NCBI GenBank assembly: GCA_947467315.1
Contig: CANIID010000005.1
Coordinates: 1-46,680 of the forward strand
DNA: 46,680 nt
Direction: 5' to 3'
Source of the DNA: Betaproteobacteria bacterium
GTDB taxonomy: Bacteria > Pseudomonadota > Gammaproteobacteria > Burkholderiales > SG8-41
The notes under the pieces: model-generated
Told to the model about the DNA's origin: nothing
Seen by the model: only the letters and a program-made list of their open reading frames with translations
The model's database searches: none
Position numbers and translations under genes: made by a program
In this document: positions 10,161 through 20,065 of the stretch, piece after piece
Layout of the letters: every line of letters begins with the position of its first letter
Numbering within the stretch: the stretch's first letter is position 1

Positions 10161-11499
10161 GAATATTTTTGTCTTCCGCATTTTCTTCACTAACGGCCAT
10201 CCAGCGTCGCACCACGCCGTTTAACAGCCACACCAGCACGCCCAGCACAATCACCGCGATCAGACCTCGCATCGCGCTGGCGAGCAACGCCGCATCGAGG
10301 TTGGGTAACGGAAACCTGCGCAACTGCTCGCCGCGTTCGAGCATCCAGTGCCAGCCGGTATGCGCGATCAGCGCCGATAAAATGATAACGCCGGCGCGCT
10401 CGGCGTTGCGCCTTGCCAGTATGTGCTTGAACAACAGCGTGAGCAGCGGCAGCAACACCAACAGCACCGCAAGCTGGCCGAATTCGACGCCGAGGTTAAA
10501 CGCCAGCAGCGACGTGAGCAAATGATCTCCGGCGAATTGCAGCGACTCGCTCAGCGCGAACGAAAATCCAAAACCATGTACCAAGCCGAAGACAAAGGTG
10601 ATGATCCAGCGCCGTGGAAGGTTGCTGCCGATCATGTTTTCCAGCGCCATGTAAATGATGCTGAGCGCGATCATCAATTCGATTAGCGGCGCAAACCATA
10701 ACGCGTCCGGCACGAAACCAAATGCCGCGGCGATCAGCGTGATCGAATGCGCGACGGTGAACGAGGTGACGATCACCACTAATGGCCGCCAGCGCAGGTT
10801 CTTGCCCAGCGGAATCATCAGGCACGCCAGAAACAGCAGATGATCCGTGCCGTCGAGGATGTGGCGGAAACCGCTGACCACAAAACGCCATGCCGCCTGA
10901 TGCCAGCGCGGATCGAGCGCTACCCGTCCGGGATCGCCGTGAAATTCAAACGCGCGTGTCTCCACGCCCGGCGGCAGATAGCGCAGTGCGGTGGCGACAT
11001 TCAGCCCCAAGCGGTCGACCCGCGCGCGCAGGGCAAAATCAGACCGATCCGATTGAATCGGGTATTCGAGCAGCACATCGAGAAACTGCTGATTCCAATA
11101 CAGATCAAGGTGATCGTCGAGCGGCGGCGTGTTTAAATTCGCCATCGCGGATTCGTACGCGGTGAACGAGGTGTCCGATGGCAGCGCCACCCGCACCTGC
11201 ACAATGCGTGGCGCTGGCAGGCGCGCGTCGTTCTCAAAAATGTCGAGGCTGTCGATCAGCCACAGTTTTGCCGCGCTGCGCAGGGCGGCATCGGCCTTCG
11301 ACACTTCCAGATAACCGGGGCCGCGCTTGGGAAAATCCACCTCGCGCAGCGCCGCCATGGGTGCACGTACCAGTACCTCAAGCTTGTTGCCGGCGGGCTT
11401 GAAGAAGATGTTCAGACGCACGTCGGCGGGAATGTCGTGCGCGTGCGCCGCTGTGAGTACGCATGTCGCCAGCACAAACCACAAAACCCGTTTAAACAT
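10156..11499 (-). CDS. HupE/UreJ family membrane protein
   Basis: GFRHILDGTDHLLFLACLMIP, FTVAHSITLIAAAFG, FGLVHGFGFSFAL, FNLGVEFGQLAVLL. Confidence 0.85.
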   Translation of the reverse strand: MFKRVLWFVLATCVLTAAHAHDIPADVRLNIFFKPAGNKLEVLVRAPMAALREVDFPKRGPGYLEVSKADAALRSAAKLWLIDSLDIFENDARLPAPRIVQVRVALPSDTSFTAYESAMANLNTPPLDDHLDLYWNQQFLDVLLEYPIQSDRSDFALRARVDRLGLNVATALRYLPPGVETRAFEFHGDPGRVALDPRWHQAAWRFVVSGFRHILDGTDHLLFLACLMIPLGKNLRWRPLVVIVTSFTVAHSITLIAAAFGFVPDALWFAPLIELMIALSIIYMALENMIGSNLPRRWIITFVFGLVHGFGFSFALSESLQFAGDHLLTSLLAFNLGVEFGQLAVLLVLLPLLTLLFKHILARRNAERAGVIILSALIAHTGWHWMLERGEQLRRFPLPNLDAALLASAMRGLIAVIVLGVLVWLLNGVVRRWMAVSEENAEDKNIQ

Positions 11500-11512
11500 G
11501 GGTGGACAGGAT

Positions 11513-11573
11513 CAACAGGATGAACAGCGATGATTTTAGCGTGTAAATCCGCCTCATCCCTGTCTGATCGTCG
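11513..11573. repeat. Imperfect palindromic REP-like intergenic repeat
   Basis: GATCAACAGGATGAACAGCGATGATTTT ... AAATCCGCCTCATCCCTGTCTGATC (inverted similarity). Confidence 0.4.
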
Positions 11574-11662
11574 TGCTTTTTGGGGCGCTGACACGGTGAA
11601 CGCGCCGTGCGTATAATTTAATCAGCGGCATCCGGGAATGCGGCCATTCAAGGGAGATCATC

Positions 11663-12856
11663 ATGAACTTTCGCGGATTCAAGCGTAACTATGTTGTAGG
11701 TCTGGTGCTCACCTTGAGCGTCGCCGGTTTGGGGCTGGGCCAGGCGATGTTGCAAAACAAAGCCGAGGCGCAGCGCGACACCGTGCAGGCGCCGATGTTT
11801 GAAGTCGATCCGTTGTGGCCCAAGCCCTTGCCGAATCACTGGCTGCTCGGCTGGACCATCGGGCTGTGGGTGGATGAGCAGGATCACGTGTGGGTGATCC
11901 ATCGAGGCGCCGGCGGGCTGCACAACAACGAGCGCGGGCTCGAACTGAATCCGCCAATTGCCGAGTGCTGCCGCACCGCGCCCTATGTGCTGGTGTTCGA
12001 TCCGGCGGGCAATCTGGTGCGTTCATGGGGCGGGCCGGGACAGGGCTACGAGTGGCCGCAGGGCGCGCACGGCGTGCATGTCGATTACAAGGGCAACGTG
12101 TGGCTGGGCGGCAACGGCAAGGGCGATTCGCACCTGCTGAAATTCACCAAGGATGGAAAGTTCCTGATGCAGGTGGGCGCCTACGGCAAGAATGCAGGCA
12201 GCAACAGCCTCGAACATTTCGGCCGCGTGGCAAAAATCTGGGTCGATCCGAAAACCAATGAAGCCTATGTCGCGGATGGTTATCAGAACAAGCGTGTGGC
12301 GGTGCTCGATGCCGACACCGGCAAGATGAAACGCTACTGGGGCGCCTACGGCAACAAGCCCGACGATGCCGAGCAGGGCAACTATGACCCGAAAGCACCG
12401 CCGCCCCAGCAATTCCGCAACCCGGTGCATTGCGTGGAGCGCTCGAACGATGGGTTGGTCTACGTGTGTGATCGCCAGGCCAATCGCGTGCAGGTGTTTC
12501 AGCCGGACGGCAAATTCGTCAAGGAACAAATCTACGCGCGCGACACGCTCGGCTCCGGTTCGGCGTGGGACCTCGCGTTTTCCAAAGACCCGCAGCAGCG
12601 CTTTATGTTCCTCGCCGATGGGCAGAACTCAAAGGTGCGCATCATCCTGCGTGAAACGCTGGAGGAAATTTCAAACTTCGGCGACGGCGGGCGGCAGCCG
12701 GGGCAGTTCTATGGTGTACACAGCATCGCCACCGATTCCAAGGGCAACCTCTACACCACCGAAACGTATGAAGGCAAGCGTGTGCAGAAGTTTGTCTACA
12801 AGGGCGTGGGCAGCGTGCCGCGCGGCAGCCAGGGCGTGTTGTGGCCCAAGCGATAG
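11663..12856 (+). CDS. NHL-repeat/six-bladed beta-propeller exported protein
   Basis: Signal-like N-terminus; repeated WGG/YVADGYQNKRVAVLDADTG, VYVCDRQANRVQVFQPDG, NLYTTETYEGKRVQKF. Confidence 0.75.
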   Translation: MNFRGFKRNYVVGLVLTLSVAGLGLGQAMLQNKAEAQRDTVQAPMFEVDPLWPKPLPNHWLLGWTIGLWVDEQDHVWVIHRGAGGLHNNERGLELNPPIAECCRTAPYVLVFDPAGNLVRSWGGPGQGYEWPQGAHGVHVDYKGNVWLGGNGKGDSHLLKFTKDGKFLMQVGAYGKNAGSNSLEHFGRVAKIWVDPKTNEAYVADGYQNKRVAVLDADTGKMKRYWGAYGNKPDDAEQGNYDPKAPPPQQFRNPVHCVERSNDGLVYVCDRQANRVQVFQPDGKFVKEQIYARDTLGSGSAWDLAFSKDPQQRFMFLADGQNSKVRIILRETLEEISNFGDGGRQPGQFYGVHSIATDSKGNLYTTETYEGKRVQKFVYKGVGSVPRGSQGVLWPKR

Positions 12857-12875
12857 GCTCGACGCGCGCCGGTCA

Positions 12876-13862
12876 TCAGTCGCCCAGCTTTACACCCGAT
12901 GATTTGATAAAGCGATCCCACATCGCTACCTGACGCGCAAAGAAATCGCGGAATTCTTCCGGCGTGTTGGGTGGTGCAGCTTCGGTGGCTTCCAGCGCGA
13001 GTTTTTCTTTCATCTCGGGTGAGTTGATGAACTGCACCACCTCGCGGTTGATCGCGCGCACGATGGCGGGCGGCGTACCTGCGGGCGCGTAGAGGCCGTG
13101 CATATTGTCGAGCTGGAAGCCAGGCAGCGTTTCGGCGACGGTCGGCACGTCCGGGAACCCTTGTAGGCGTTTGAGCGTGGTGATCGCCAGCAGTTTTAAT
13201 TTACCCGTGCGCACATGTGGGATGGCGCCGAGGCCGCTAGCGAACAACAGATGAATCTGTCCGCTCATGGCGTCGACGAAGGCCTGACCGGTGCCTTTGT
13301 AGGGCACGTGCACGATGTCGATGCCGCCGGCCATGAACTTGAGCAGTTCCGTGCCGAGATGCGCGATCGACCCCACCCCAGAAGTGCCGTAGCTCAGCGT
13401 GCCGGGCTTGGCGCGCGCCAGGGCGATGAGTTCCTTGATGTTGTTGGCGGGCAAGGAAGGCGGCACGATCACCATCACCGGCACCGTGGTCATCTGCACA
13501 ATCGGCGCAATGACTTTGCGTGTATCGAAGGCGACTTTTTTCATCGGCGTGGCGGTGACGATGAGACTCGCGCCGCCGAACAGCGTGTAGCCGTCGGCGG
13601 GTGCCTGCACCAGCAGCTCGATACCGACGATGCCGTTGCCGCCGGGGCGGTTGTCGACCACGAAGGATCGTCCGAAGCGTTCGGTCAATCGCTGCGCGGC
13701 GGCGCGCGCCATGATGTCGGCGCCGCCGCCGGGCACGGAGCCCACGATGATGCGCACGGGTCTACTGGGGTAGTTGCCCGGCAGTTCGGCGCGAGTTTGT
13801 GCGTAGCTGGCCTGTGCCGCACATACCAGCGCGATGCGTAAAATGTGTGCGGACAATATCAA
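12876..13862 (-). CDS. Bug/TctC family substrate-binding protein; TTG start overlaps the upstream selenoprotein stop
   Basis: YPSRPVRIIVGSVPGGGADIMARAAAQRL, FVVDNRPGGNGIVGIELLVQAPADGYTL. Confidence 0.87.
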   Translation of the reverse strand: MILSAHILRIALVCAAQASYAQTRAELPGNYPSRPVRIIVGSVPGGGADIMARAAAQRLTERFGRSFVVDNRPGGNGIVGIELLVQAPADGYTLFGGASLIVTATPMKKVAFDTRKVIAPIVQMTTVPVMVIVPPSLPANNIKELIALARAKPGTLSYGTSGVGSIAHLGTELLKFMAGGIDIVHVPYKGTGQAFVDAMSGQIHLLFASGLGAIPHVRTGKLKLLAITTLKRLQGFPDVPTVAETLPGFQLDNMHGLYAPAGTPPAIVRAINREVVQFINSPEMKEKLALEATEAAPPNTPEEFRDFFARQVAMWDRFIKSSGVKLGD

Positions 13863-15463
13863 TGCGTTATTTCCACCGTCGCCGAATGCGAATTGCCCGA
13901 CACCGGCAGATACACTGAATGCGTGCCATCGCCGCCAGCCACGAGTAGATTGATGTCTTCGGGCTTTGTGGTGATCGGCAGCATTGTTTCGGGCGTGAGT
14001 TCGCCCAAGTCATCACGCCGCCCGCTTTGCACACGGCCGAAATCTTTTGCCGCGAGGCGTTGCGCTGAAAGCTTTGAGGTTTCCCACAGACGGCGTTTGA
14101 CATCGAGCTTGGACAGGCCTTCGCGCTTTAACAGATGCGCGTGTTCGGGCGAGAGCATCAACCATGGCGCGCCACCATGCACGTAGTCGCTGCTGCAAGG
14201 GAACGCCATGGTGTCGCCGATCACGCGCAGCAAATCGGCCGCGTCCTTGGCATGGGTGTTCATATTCCACGTGCCCAACACACCGGCCACGGTGACGGTG
14301 CTCGCCTCGCGCGCGAAACCGCGCTCGACATGCAGCGGCTCCCACGGATTTTCTGCTTCGTTTTCGGCGCAGCAGAACTGATACTTGCCGGGCTGGCCGT
14401 GGGTGGCTTTATCGAGTTCACCCGGCAAGCCGCCACCGATATTTTGCAGAATCAAACGCAGCCCGCGGCCCAGCGTGGCGTTGGCCCAGTTGCCGGGGCC
14501 GAGGCAATTGCCCGCGCCGTTGATGCCGAGTTTTTGCGCGATGGGACCATTGACGATCAGCCACACGGCGGCGGGATTGGTGGTCGCTTGCAGGCCGCGC
14601 AGGTTGAAGCTCGGCACGGAGACGGCTTTGGCCGCGGCGATCAGCAGCGGCAGATAATCGGGATGGCAGCCTGCCATCACCGCATTAATAGCAATACGCT
14701 CGACGGTGGCGGCGCGAAACGCCGGTGCGATGGAAGCGACCACCGTATCGCGCGCGAGCGTCGTGCCGTGTAGCATGGCTTCCACGCGCTCGGCGGTGGG
14801 CGGAATGATTGGCAGTCCGTCGCTCCAGTGATTGTTGACGAACAACTGATTGAGTTCCATCAGGTCATCCGGCACTTCAATCAACTCGGCGCGTGCGGAC
14901 TGTGGCGTGCGCGCGGACTTCGCGGTGGACGTTCTCGGCTGACAGAGTAGCGTTGCGATGTTGCCTACGCACTCCGCCGCCAGCGTGCGCACCTCATCGC
15001 GAGTGCGGATACCAAACGGATGCGGAATCACCGCGATGGGCAAATCCGCATAGCCCAGCGCCTTGGCCTGCGCGCGGCCCAGACCCTGAAACGCCGTCGA
15101 GCACACGGTGAGCGCGGCGAGGCCGGCTTTGGCGGCTTCAACACTGTCGTGGATACTCCACGACGTGCAGGAGCCTCAGTCACCCGAGCCGGTGATAACT
15201 GCGTCGCATTCCTCGGCGAATTGTTGGAGCACTTCGGGCTTCACCGGCACTTGCCCCGGCTTGCGGTGCTTGCGCACGGCTTTGACGCCGTAGCGGCCGA
15301 TCAGTTGCGCTTCGAGGTCTTCCACCAGAAACTGAAAATTGGGCTTGGCGTTGTCGATGAAGCCGACGGTTTTGCCGCGCAGGTTGTCGAGCGCGCGGCC
15401 GAGTGATGCGGCTTGGGTGTCGGGTGCGGCGGCAGGGTTGTATACCCGTAGCGGATGGGTCAT
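13859..15463 (-). CDS. UGSC-family selenoprotein (Sec at the in-frame TGA 15176-15178) fused to a C-terminal domain paralogous to the product of 20062..21105; 534 aa with readthrough
   Basis: Frame is continuous through a single TGA: MTHPLRVYNPAAAPDTQ...EECDAVITGSGD-[TGA]-GSCTSWSIHDSVEAAKAGLAALTVCSTAFQGLGRAQAKALGYADLPIAVIPHPFGIRTRDEV... ATG at 15463 preceded by AGGAGA. The track splits it into 15176..15748 and 13859..15106. Confidence 0.9.
15141..15168 (-). promoter_or_regulatory. Candidate bacterial SECIS element of the UGSC selenoprotein mRNA
   Basis: After UGA: GGCUCCUGCAC-GUCGUGG-AGUAU-CCACGAC. Perfect 7-bp stem, loop A-G-U-A-U, 18 nt between UGA and loop; stem extendable by GCAC/GUGU across one bulged A. 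Confidence 0.8.
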
Positions 15464-15596
15464 GAAAATCTCCTGAGTGTTCGCGCATGATAAACCTGCC
15501 ACGCAAGCGTTAGAAAGTGTCGCGCAACGATTGATCCGCATCGTGGGTTGCGTGCTGGCATAATACGCAACGCAGTCAAAAAAATCCGAGGAGAAC

Positions 15597-16571
15597 GTGT
15601 TGAAACTGAAGACGTGGATGGTTGCTGGCAGCCTGTTGTTTTGCGCGGGTAATGGTTCGTTGTTATTTGCGCAGGCGTTTCCGTCCAAGCCGCTGCGCAT
15701 GATTTTGCCGTTTCCCCCCGGTGGCCCCACCGATTTGCTCGGACGCACGTTGGGTCAGAAAATGGCCGAGAACATCGGGCATGCGGTGGTGATCGATAAC
15801 CGTCCCGGCGCGGGCGGTAATCTTGGCGTTGAGCTTGCGGCCAAGTCGCCGCCCGACGGTTACACCATGGTGTTGAGTTCGCCGCTGATATCGATCAGCC
15901 CGTCGTTGTATGCCAAGCTCAATTACGATCCGGCGAAGGATCTTGCGCCGATCTCGCTGGCGGCCGCGGTACAGAACGTGATGATCGTGCATCCGTCGGT
16001 GCCAGCGAAAACTTTGAAGGAATTTATCGCCATGGCCAAGGCAAATCCGGGCAAATTTAATTTTGGTTCCGGCGGTTCGGGCACCACCTCGCACCTGGCG
16101 CCGGAGTTGTTGAAGAGCCTCACCAAAATCAACATGGTGCATGTGCCGTTCAAGGGCACGGGGCTCGGCATGATCGGGTTGATGAGCGGACAGGTGGATA
16201 CGATATTTATCGCCGCACCGATTGCCGCGCCGCAGGTGAAAGCGGGCAAGGTGCGCGCGCTTGCGGTGCTCGCCGAAAAGCGCACCGCCGCGTTGCCGAA
16301 CGTGCCGACCACCAAGGAAGCCGGTGTGGACGATTACGTGGTGCCACTGTGGTACGGCATACTCACATCCACCGGAACCGCGCGCGACAACATCGCGAAG
16401 CTCAACGTCGAAATCGCCAAGGCACTCGGCTCGAAAGACGTTGTCGAGAAATTCGCATCGGCAGGCATAGACCCGATGCCGAGCTCGCCGGAACACTTCG
16501 CCAGCTTCATCCGCAGCGAAACCGTGCGCTACGCGAAGGTGATTAAAGACGCCGGTATCAAGCCGGAATAA
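15597..16571 (+). CDS. Bug/TctC family substrate-binding protein (GTG start)
   Basis: FPSKPLRMILPFPPGGPTDLLGRTLGQKM, VVIDNRPGAGGNLGVELAAKSPPDGYTM. Confidence 0.9.
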   Translation: MLKLKTWMVAGSLLFCAGNGSLLFAQAFPSKPLRMILPFPPGGPTDLLGRTLGQKMAENIGHAVVIDNRPGAGGNLGVELAAKSPPDGYTMVLSSPLISISPSLYAKLNYDPAKDLAPISLAAAVQNVMIVHPSVPAKTLKEFIAMAKANPGKFNFGSGGSGTTSHLAPELLKSLTKINMVHVPFKGTGLGMIGLMSGQVDTIFIAAPIAAPQVKAGKVRALAVLAEKRTAALPNVPTTKEAGVDDYVVPLWYGILTSTGTARDNIAKLNVEIAKALGSKDVVEKFASAGIDPMPSSPEHFASFIRSETVRYAKVIKDAGIKPE

Positions 16572-16604
16572 ACGCGGCAGCCATCGCAGTGCAGAGGAGG
16601 GGTT

Positions 16605-17582
16605 GTGAAAAAATTGTTTAAAAACATAATGTTATGTGTTGTTTGTGGTTGCGGTAGTGTGGGCGCCGGGCACGCTGCGGAGCCTGCGTGGCCCGCGAAA
16701 CCCGTGCGTGTGCTGGTGCCGTTTGCGCCGGGCGGCACCACCGACGTGATCGCGCGCATCATCGCCGCGCGCATGACGGAGATCACCGGCCAGCAATTCA
16801 TCGTCGATAACCGCGCAGGCGCCGGTGGCAACATCGGCACCGGCATCGTGGCAAGCGCCGCGCCAGATGGACACACGATACTGGTGAACAGCTCGGCGTT
16901 CGGTGTGAATCCCGGTTTGTATAAATCGATACCCTACGATCCGTTCAAGAGTTTTATTCCGATCACGAACTTCGCGGAATCACCGAATTTGTTTTCCGCG
17001 CATCCGAGCGTGCCCGCGAAAACCCTGCCCGATGCGTTGAAACTCGCCAACGCCGAGCCGAAGAAATACAGCTTCGCCACGCCGGGCATCGGCACCACGC
17101 CTCATCTGGCGGTGGAGATGTTGAAATTCGCGGTGAAAATGGATCTCGGCAATATTCCCTACAACGGCGCCGGGCCGTCGGTGGTCGCGCATCTGTCGGG
17201 ACAAGTCACGCTGGCGTGTTCGGCCCTGCCCACGCCCGCGCCGCATGTGAAAGCAGGCCGTTTGCGCGGCCTGGCGATGGGCTCGCGCAAACGCCATGCG
17301 TCGTTTCCTGATGTCCCGACCATGGCCGAATCCGGCTACAAGGATCAGGAATCCGAAACCATGCAGGGCCTCTACTTTCCGGCCGGCACGCCGCAGCACA
17401 TCGTGAAGCGTTTTCACAACGAGCTCACGAAAATTTCGCAAATGCCCGAAGTGCGCGAGCGCGTGGAAGGCCTGGGCTTTCAGTTCGTGATGAATACGCC
17501 CGAGGAATTCATGGCGCAGACGCGCAGTGAAGTCGAGAAATGGTCGCGCGTGGTGAAGAATGCTGGTGTGCAGGTGCAGTAG
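16605..17582 (+). CDS. Bug/TctC family substrate-binding protein
   Basis: WPAKPVRVLVPFAPGGTTDVIARI, FIVDNRAGAGGNIGTGIVASAAPDGHTI. Confidence 0.9.
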   Translation: MKKLFKNIMLCVVCGCGSVGAGHAAEPAWPAKPVRVLVPFAPGGTTDVIARIIAARMTEITGQQFIVDNRAGAGGNIGTGIVASAAPDGHTILVNSSAFGVNPGLYKSIPYDPFKSFIPITNFAESPNLFSAHPSVPAKTLPDALKLANAEPKKYSFATPGIGTTPHLAVEMLKFAVKMDLGNIPYNGAGPSVVAHLSGQVTLACSALPTPAPHVKAGRLRGLAMGSRKRHASFPDVPTMAESGYKDQESETMQGLYFPAGTPQHIVKRFHNELTKISQMPEVRERVEGLGFQFVMNTPEEFMAQTRSEVEKWSRVVKNAGVQVQ

Positions 17583-17617
17583 CACGAAGATTAATCCTTG
17601 CAACGTCAAAGAAACCC

Positions 17618-18784
17618 ATGCGCATTGTAGACATCCGTGAAACCGCCATCCCGCTGAAATCCACCCTGCGCAATGCGGTGTTCGACTTCAGCGAAATGAC
17701 AACCTCCGTGGTCGCCGTGATTACTGACGTGATCCGCGACGGCAAGCCGGTGGCGGGTTTCGCCTTTAACTCAACTGGCCGTTACGCTTGCGGTGCGCAG
17801 ATGCGCGACCGGTTTATTCCGCGCATCCTGAAAGCCAAGCCGGAGTCGTTGCTCAACGCGGCGGGTGACAATCTCGAACCGGAAAAAATACTCGCCGCCA
17901 TGATGCAGCGAGAGAAACCCGGCGGTCACACCGAGCGCTCGGTGGCCATCGGCACCATCGAGGTTGCCTGCTGGGACGCGGTAGCGAAAATAGAAGGCAA
18001 GCCGCTGCATCGCGTGCTCGCCGAGCGCTATAACGACGGCAAGGTGATCGACAAAATCCCGTGTTACGTCGGCGGGGGCTGGTACGAGCCGGGCAAGGGC
18101 ATACCCGAACTGCTCGACGAGATACGCGAAAAACTCGATCAGGGTTATAGCGTGATGAAGATTAAGGTCGGTGGGGCGAGCATTCCTGAAGACGTCGCGC
18201 GTGTCGAAGCCTCGCTGAAGCTGATGCCATCCAGCCAGCATCTGGCGGTTGACGCCAACGCCGGCTTTAACCGCGAGCGTGCGCTGGCGTACGCGAAAGC
18301 GTTGTCGCCGTACAAACTCAAATGGTTTGAAGAGCCGAACGATCCGCTGGGTTTTGAACTGAACCGCGAATTCATCGCGCTGTATGGTTCGCCGGTCGGC
18401 ACCGGCGAAAACCTTTTCTCTACGCAGGATGTGGAAAACCTCGTCACCTTTGGCGGCATGCGCGCGGGCGTGGATTTCATTCAGACCGACGTGCCGCAAT
18501 CGTACGGCATTGTGCAGTTTGCACGCACGCTCGCCATGTTGAAGCAGCGCGGCTGGTCACGTGAAAGCGTGTTCCCGCACGGCGGTAATCAAATGACGCT
18601 GCATCTGGTTGGCGGCTTCGGCCTCGGTGGCTGCGAAGCGTATCCGGGCGTGTTCGGTATCTTTGCAGGGTTTGCCGATGATGCCAAAGTCGAGAATGGT
18701 TTTCTCAAACTGCCAGACAGGCCTGGCATCGGCTTTGAGGCGCAGAATCAGTTGTACTCGGCGATGCGCGCATTGGTTTCATAA
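17618..18784 (+). CDS. Mandelate racemase/enolase-superfamily protein (ORF opens at 17540; start 17618 preferred)
   Basis: MRIVDIRETAIPL, MKIKVGGASIPEDVARVEA, LAVDANAGFNRERALAYAKAL, WFEEPNDPLGFE, GTGENLFS. Confidence 0.85.
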   Translation: MRIVDIRETAIPLKSTLRNAVFDFSEMTTSVVAVITDVIRDGKPVAGFAFNSTGRYACGAQMRDRFIPRILKAKPESLLNAAGDNLEPEKILAAMMQREKPGGHTERSVAIGTIEVACWDAVAKIEGKPLHRVLAERYNDGKVIDKIPCYVGGGWYEPGKGIPELLDEIREKLDQGYSVMKIKVGGASIPEDVARVEASLKLMPSSQHLAVDANAGFNRERALAYAKALSPYKLKWFEEPNDPLGFELNREFIALYGSPVGTGENLFSTQDVENLVTFGGMRAGVDFIQTDVPQSYGIVQFARTLAMLKQRGWSRESVFPHGGNQMTLHLVGGFGLGGCEAYPGVFGIFAGFADDAKVENGFLKLPDRPGIGFEAQNQLYSAMRALVS

Positions 18785-18797
18785 GCGCCGGTTTGTC

Positions 18798-18825
18798 GTA
18801 GGTCGGAACGCGCAGCGGTTCCGAC
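18798..18825. repeat. Palindromic REP-like repeat unit between convergent genes
   Basis: GTAGGTCGGAACGCGCAGCGGTTCCGAC; near-identical units at 27675-27702 and (inverted) 27731-27756. Confidence 0.7.
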
Positions 18826-18832
18826 ACACTCG

Positions 18833-20065
18833 CTATAAAATCTTCTTTTCGCGCAACGCCGCAATCTCCGCATCGCTCTTGCCCAGCACCCCACGCAACA
18901 CCACCTCCACATGTTCCCCCACCAGCGGCGGTGGCATGTCATACGCAATCGGTGTGCGTGAAAACTTGATCGGATTCGCCACCAGCGGCACGCTGCCCGC
19001 CTTCGGGTGCGGCACATCGATCTTTATGCCGCGATGCTGCACCTGCGGGTCTGCATACACCTGATCCAAGCGGTTGATCGGGCCGCAGGGCACGCCGACG
19101 GTTTCCAGCAGCGTTACCCATTCGGCGGTAGTCTTCTTTTTTAATTCGGCGGCAACCGACGCGGTGCAGGTGTCGCGGTTTTTGATGCGCAGCGCGTTGC
19201 TGGCGTAGCGCGGGTCGCTGCCTACATCGGGTATGCCCGCTGCCTCGCACAGGCGCTGGAACTGGCCGTCGTTGCCGGTGGCGATGATGATGTCGCCGTC
19301 TTGGGTGCGAAAGGTTTGATACGGCATCACGTTCGGATGCGCATTGCCCATGCGCGTCGGCACCTCGCCGCCGATCAGGTAATTGGCGTTCTGATTGGCG
19401 AGCCAGGCTACGGTGGAATCGAGCAGTGCCATGTCGATGTGCTGGCCTTTGCCGCTGGTATGGCGTTCGTGCAGCGCGGAGACGATGCCCACGGTGGAAT
19501 ACATGCCGGTCATCAAATCCGCAATCGCAACGCCGACTTTCTGCGGGCCGCCGCCCGGCAGATCGTCGCGCTCGCCGGTGATGCTCATTACGCCGGCCAT
19601 GCCCTGAATCATGAAGTCGTATCCCGCACGGTCGCGATAGGGCCCGGTCTGGCCGAAGCCGGTGATCGAGCAATAGACCAAACGAGGATTTAGCACCGAT
19701 AACGAATCGTAATCGAGGCCGTAGCGCTTCAAGTCGCCGACTTTGTAATTCTCCAGCAGCACATCGGATTTTTGCGCCAGCTCGCGGATGATCTGCTGGC
19801 CTTCGGGCTTGGCGATGTCGAGGGTGAGCGATTGTTTGCCGCGATTCGCGCACATGAAATACGCGGCGTCACTGGTGTCGTTGCCGTCGCGATCTTTGAC
19901 GAACGGTGGACCCCAGGCGCGGGTGTCGTCGCCCTTGCCGGGGCGTTCGATCTTGATCACTTCGGCGCCGAGGTCGGCAAGTAACTGGCCGACCCACGGG
20001 CCGGCGAGGATGCGGCTCATGTCGAGGACGCGGATGCCCGCGAGGGGGCCTGAGCGGCTTGTCAT
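18833..20065 (-). CDS. CaiB/BaiF family CoA-transferase
   Basis: GPLAGIRVLDMSRILAGPWVGQLLADLGAEVIKIERPGKGDDTR, ITGFGQTGPYRDRAGYDFMIQGMAG. Confidence 0.93.
   Translation of the reverse strand: MTSRSGPLAGIRVLDMSRILAGPWVGQLLADLGAEVIKIERPGKGDDTRAWGPPFVKDRDGNDTSDAAYFMCANRGKQSLTLDIAKPEGQQIIRELAQKSDVLLENYKVGDLKRYGLDYDSLSVLNPRLVYCSITGFGQTGPYRDRAGYDFMIQGMAGVMSITGERDDLPGGGPQKVGVAIADLMTGMYSTVGIVSALHERHTSGKGQHIDMALLDSTVAWLANQNANYLIGGEVPTRMGNAHPNVMPYQTFRTQDGDIIIATGNDGQFQRLCEAAGIPDVGSDPRYASNALRIKNRDTCTASVAAELKKKTTAEWVTLLETVGVPCGPINRLDQVYADPQVQHRGIKIDVPHPKAGSVPLVANPIKFSRTPIAYDMPPPLVGEHVEVVLRGVLGKSDAEIAALREKKIL

Noticed and set aside
13859-15106. ORF 13859..15106 as an independent gene starting at 15106
   Set aside because: The 15106 start is a GTG inside the UGSC-family domain (AALTVCSTAFQG), with homologous sequence continuing upstream in frame through TGA; it is the 3' part of the selenoprotein gene.
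15176-15748. ORF 15176..15748 as a 190-aa protein
   Set aside because: The N-terminal 95 residues lie upstream of the RBS-associated ATG at 15463 and look non-coding, and the ORF end is a Sec codon rather than a stop.
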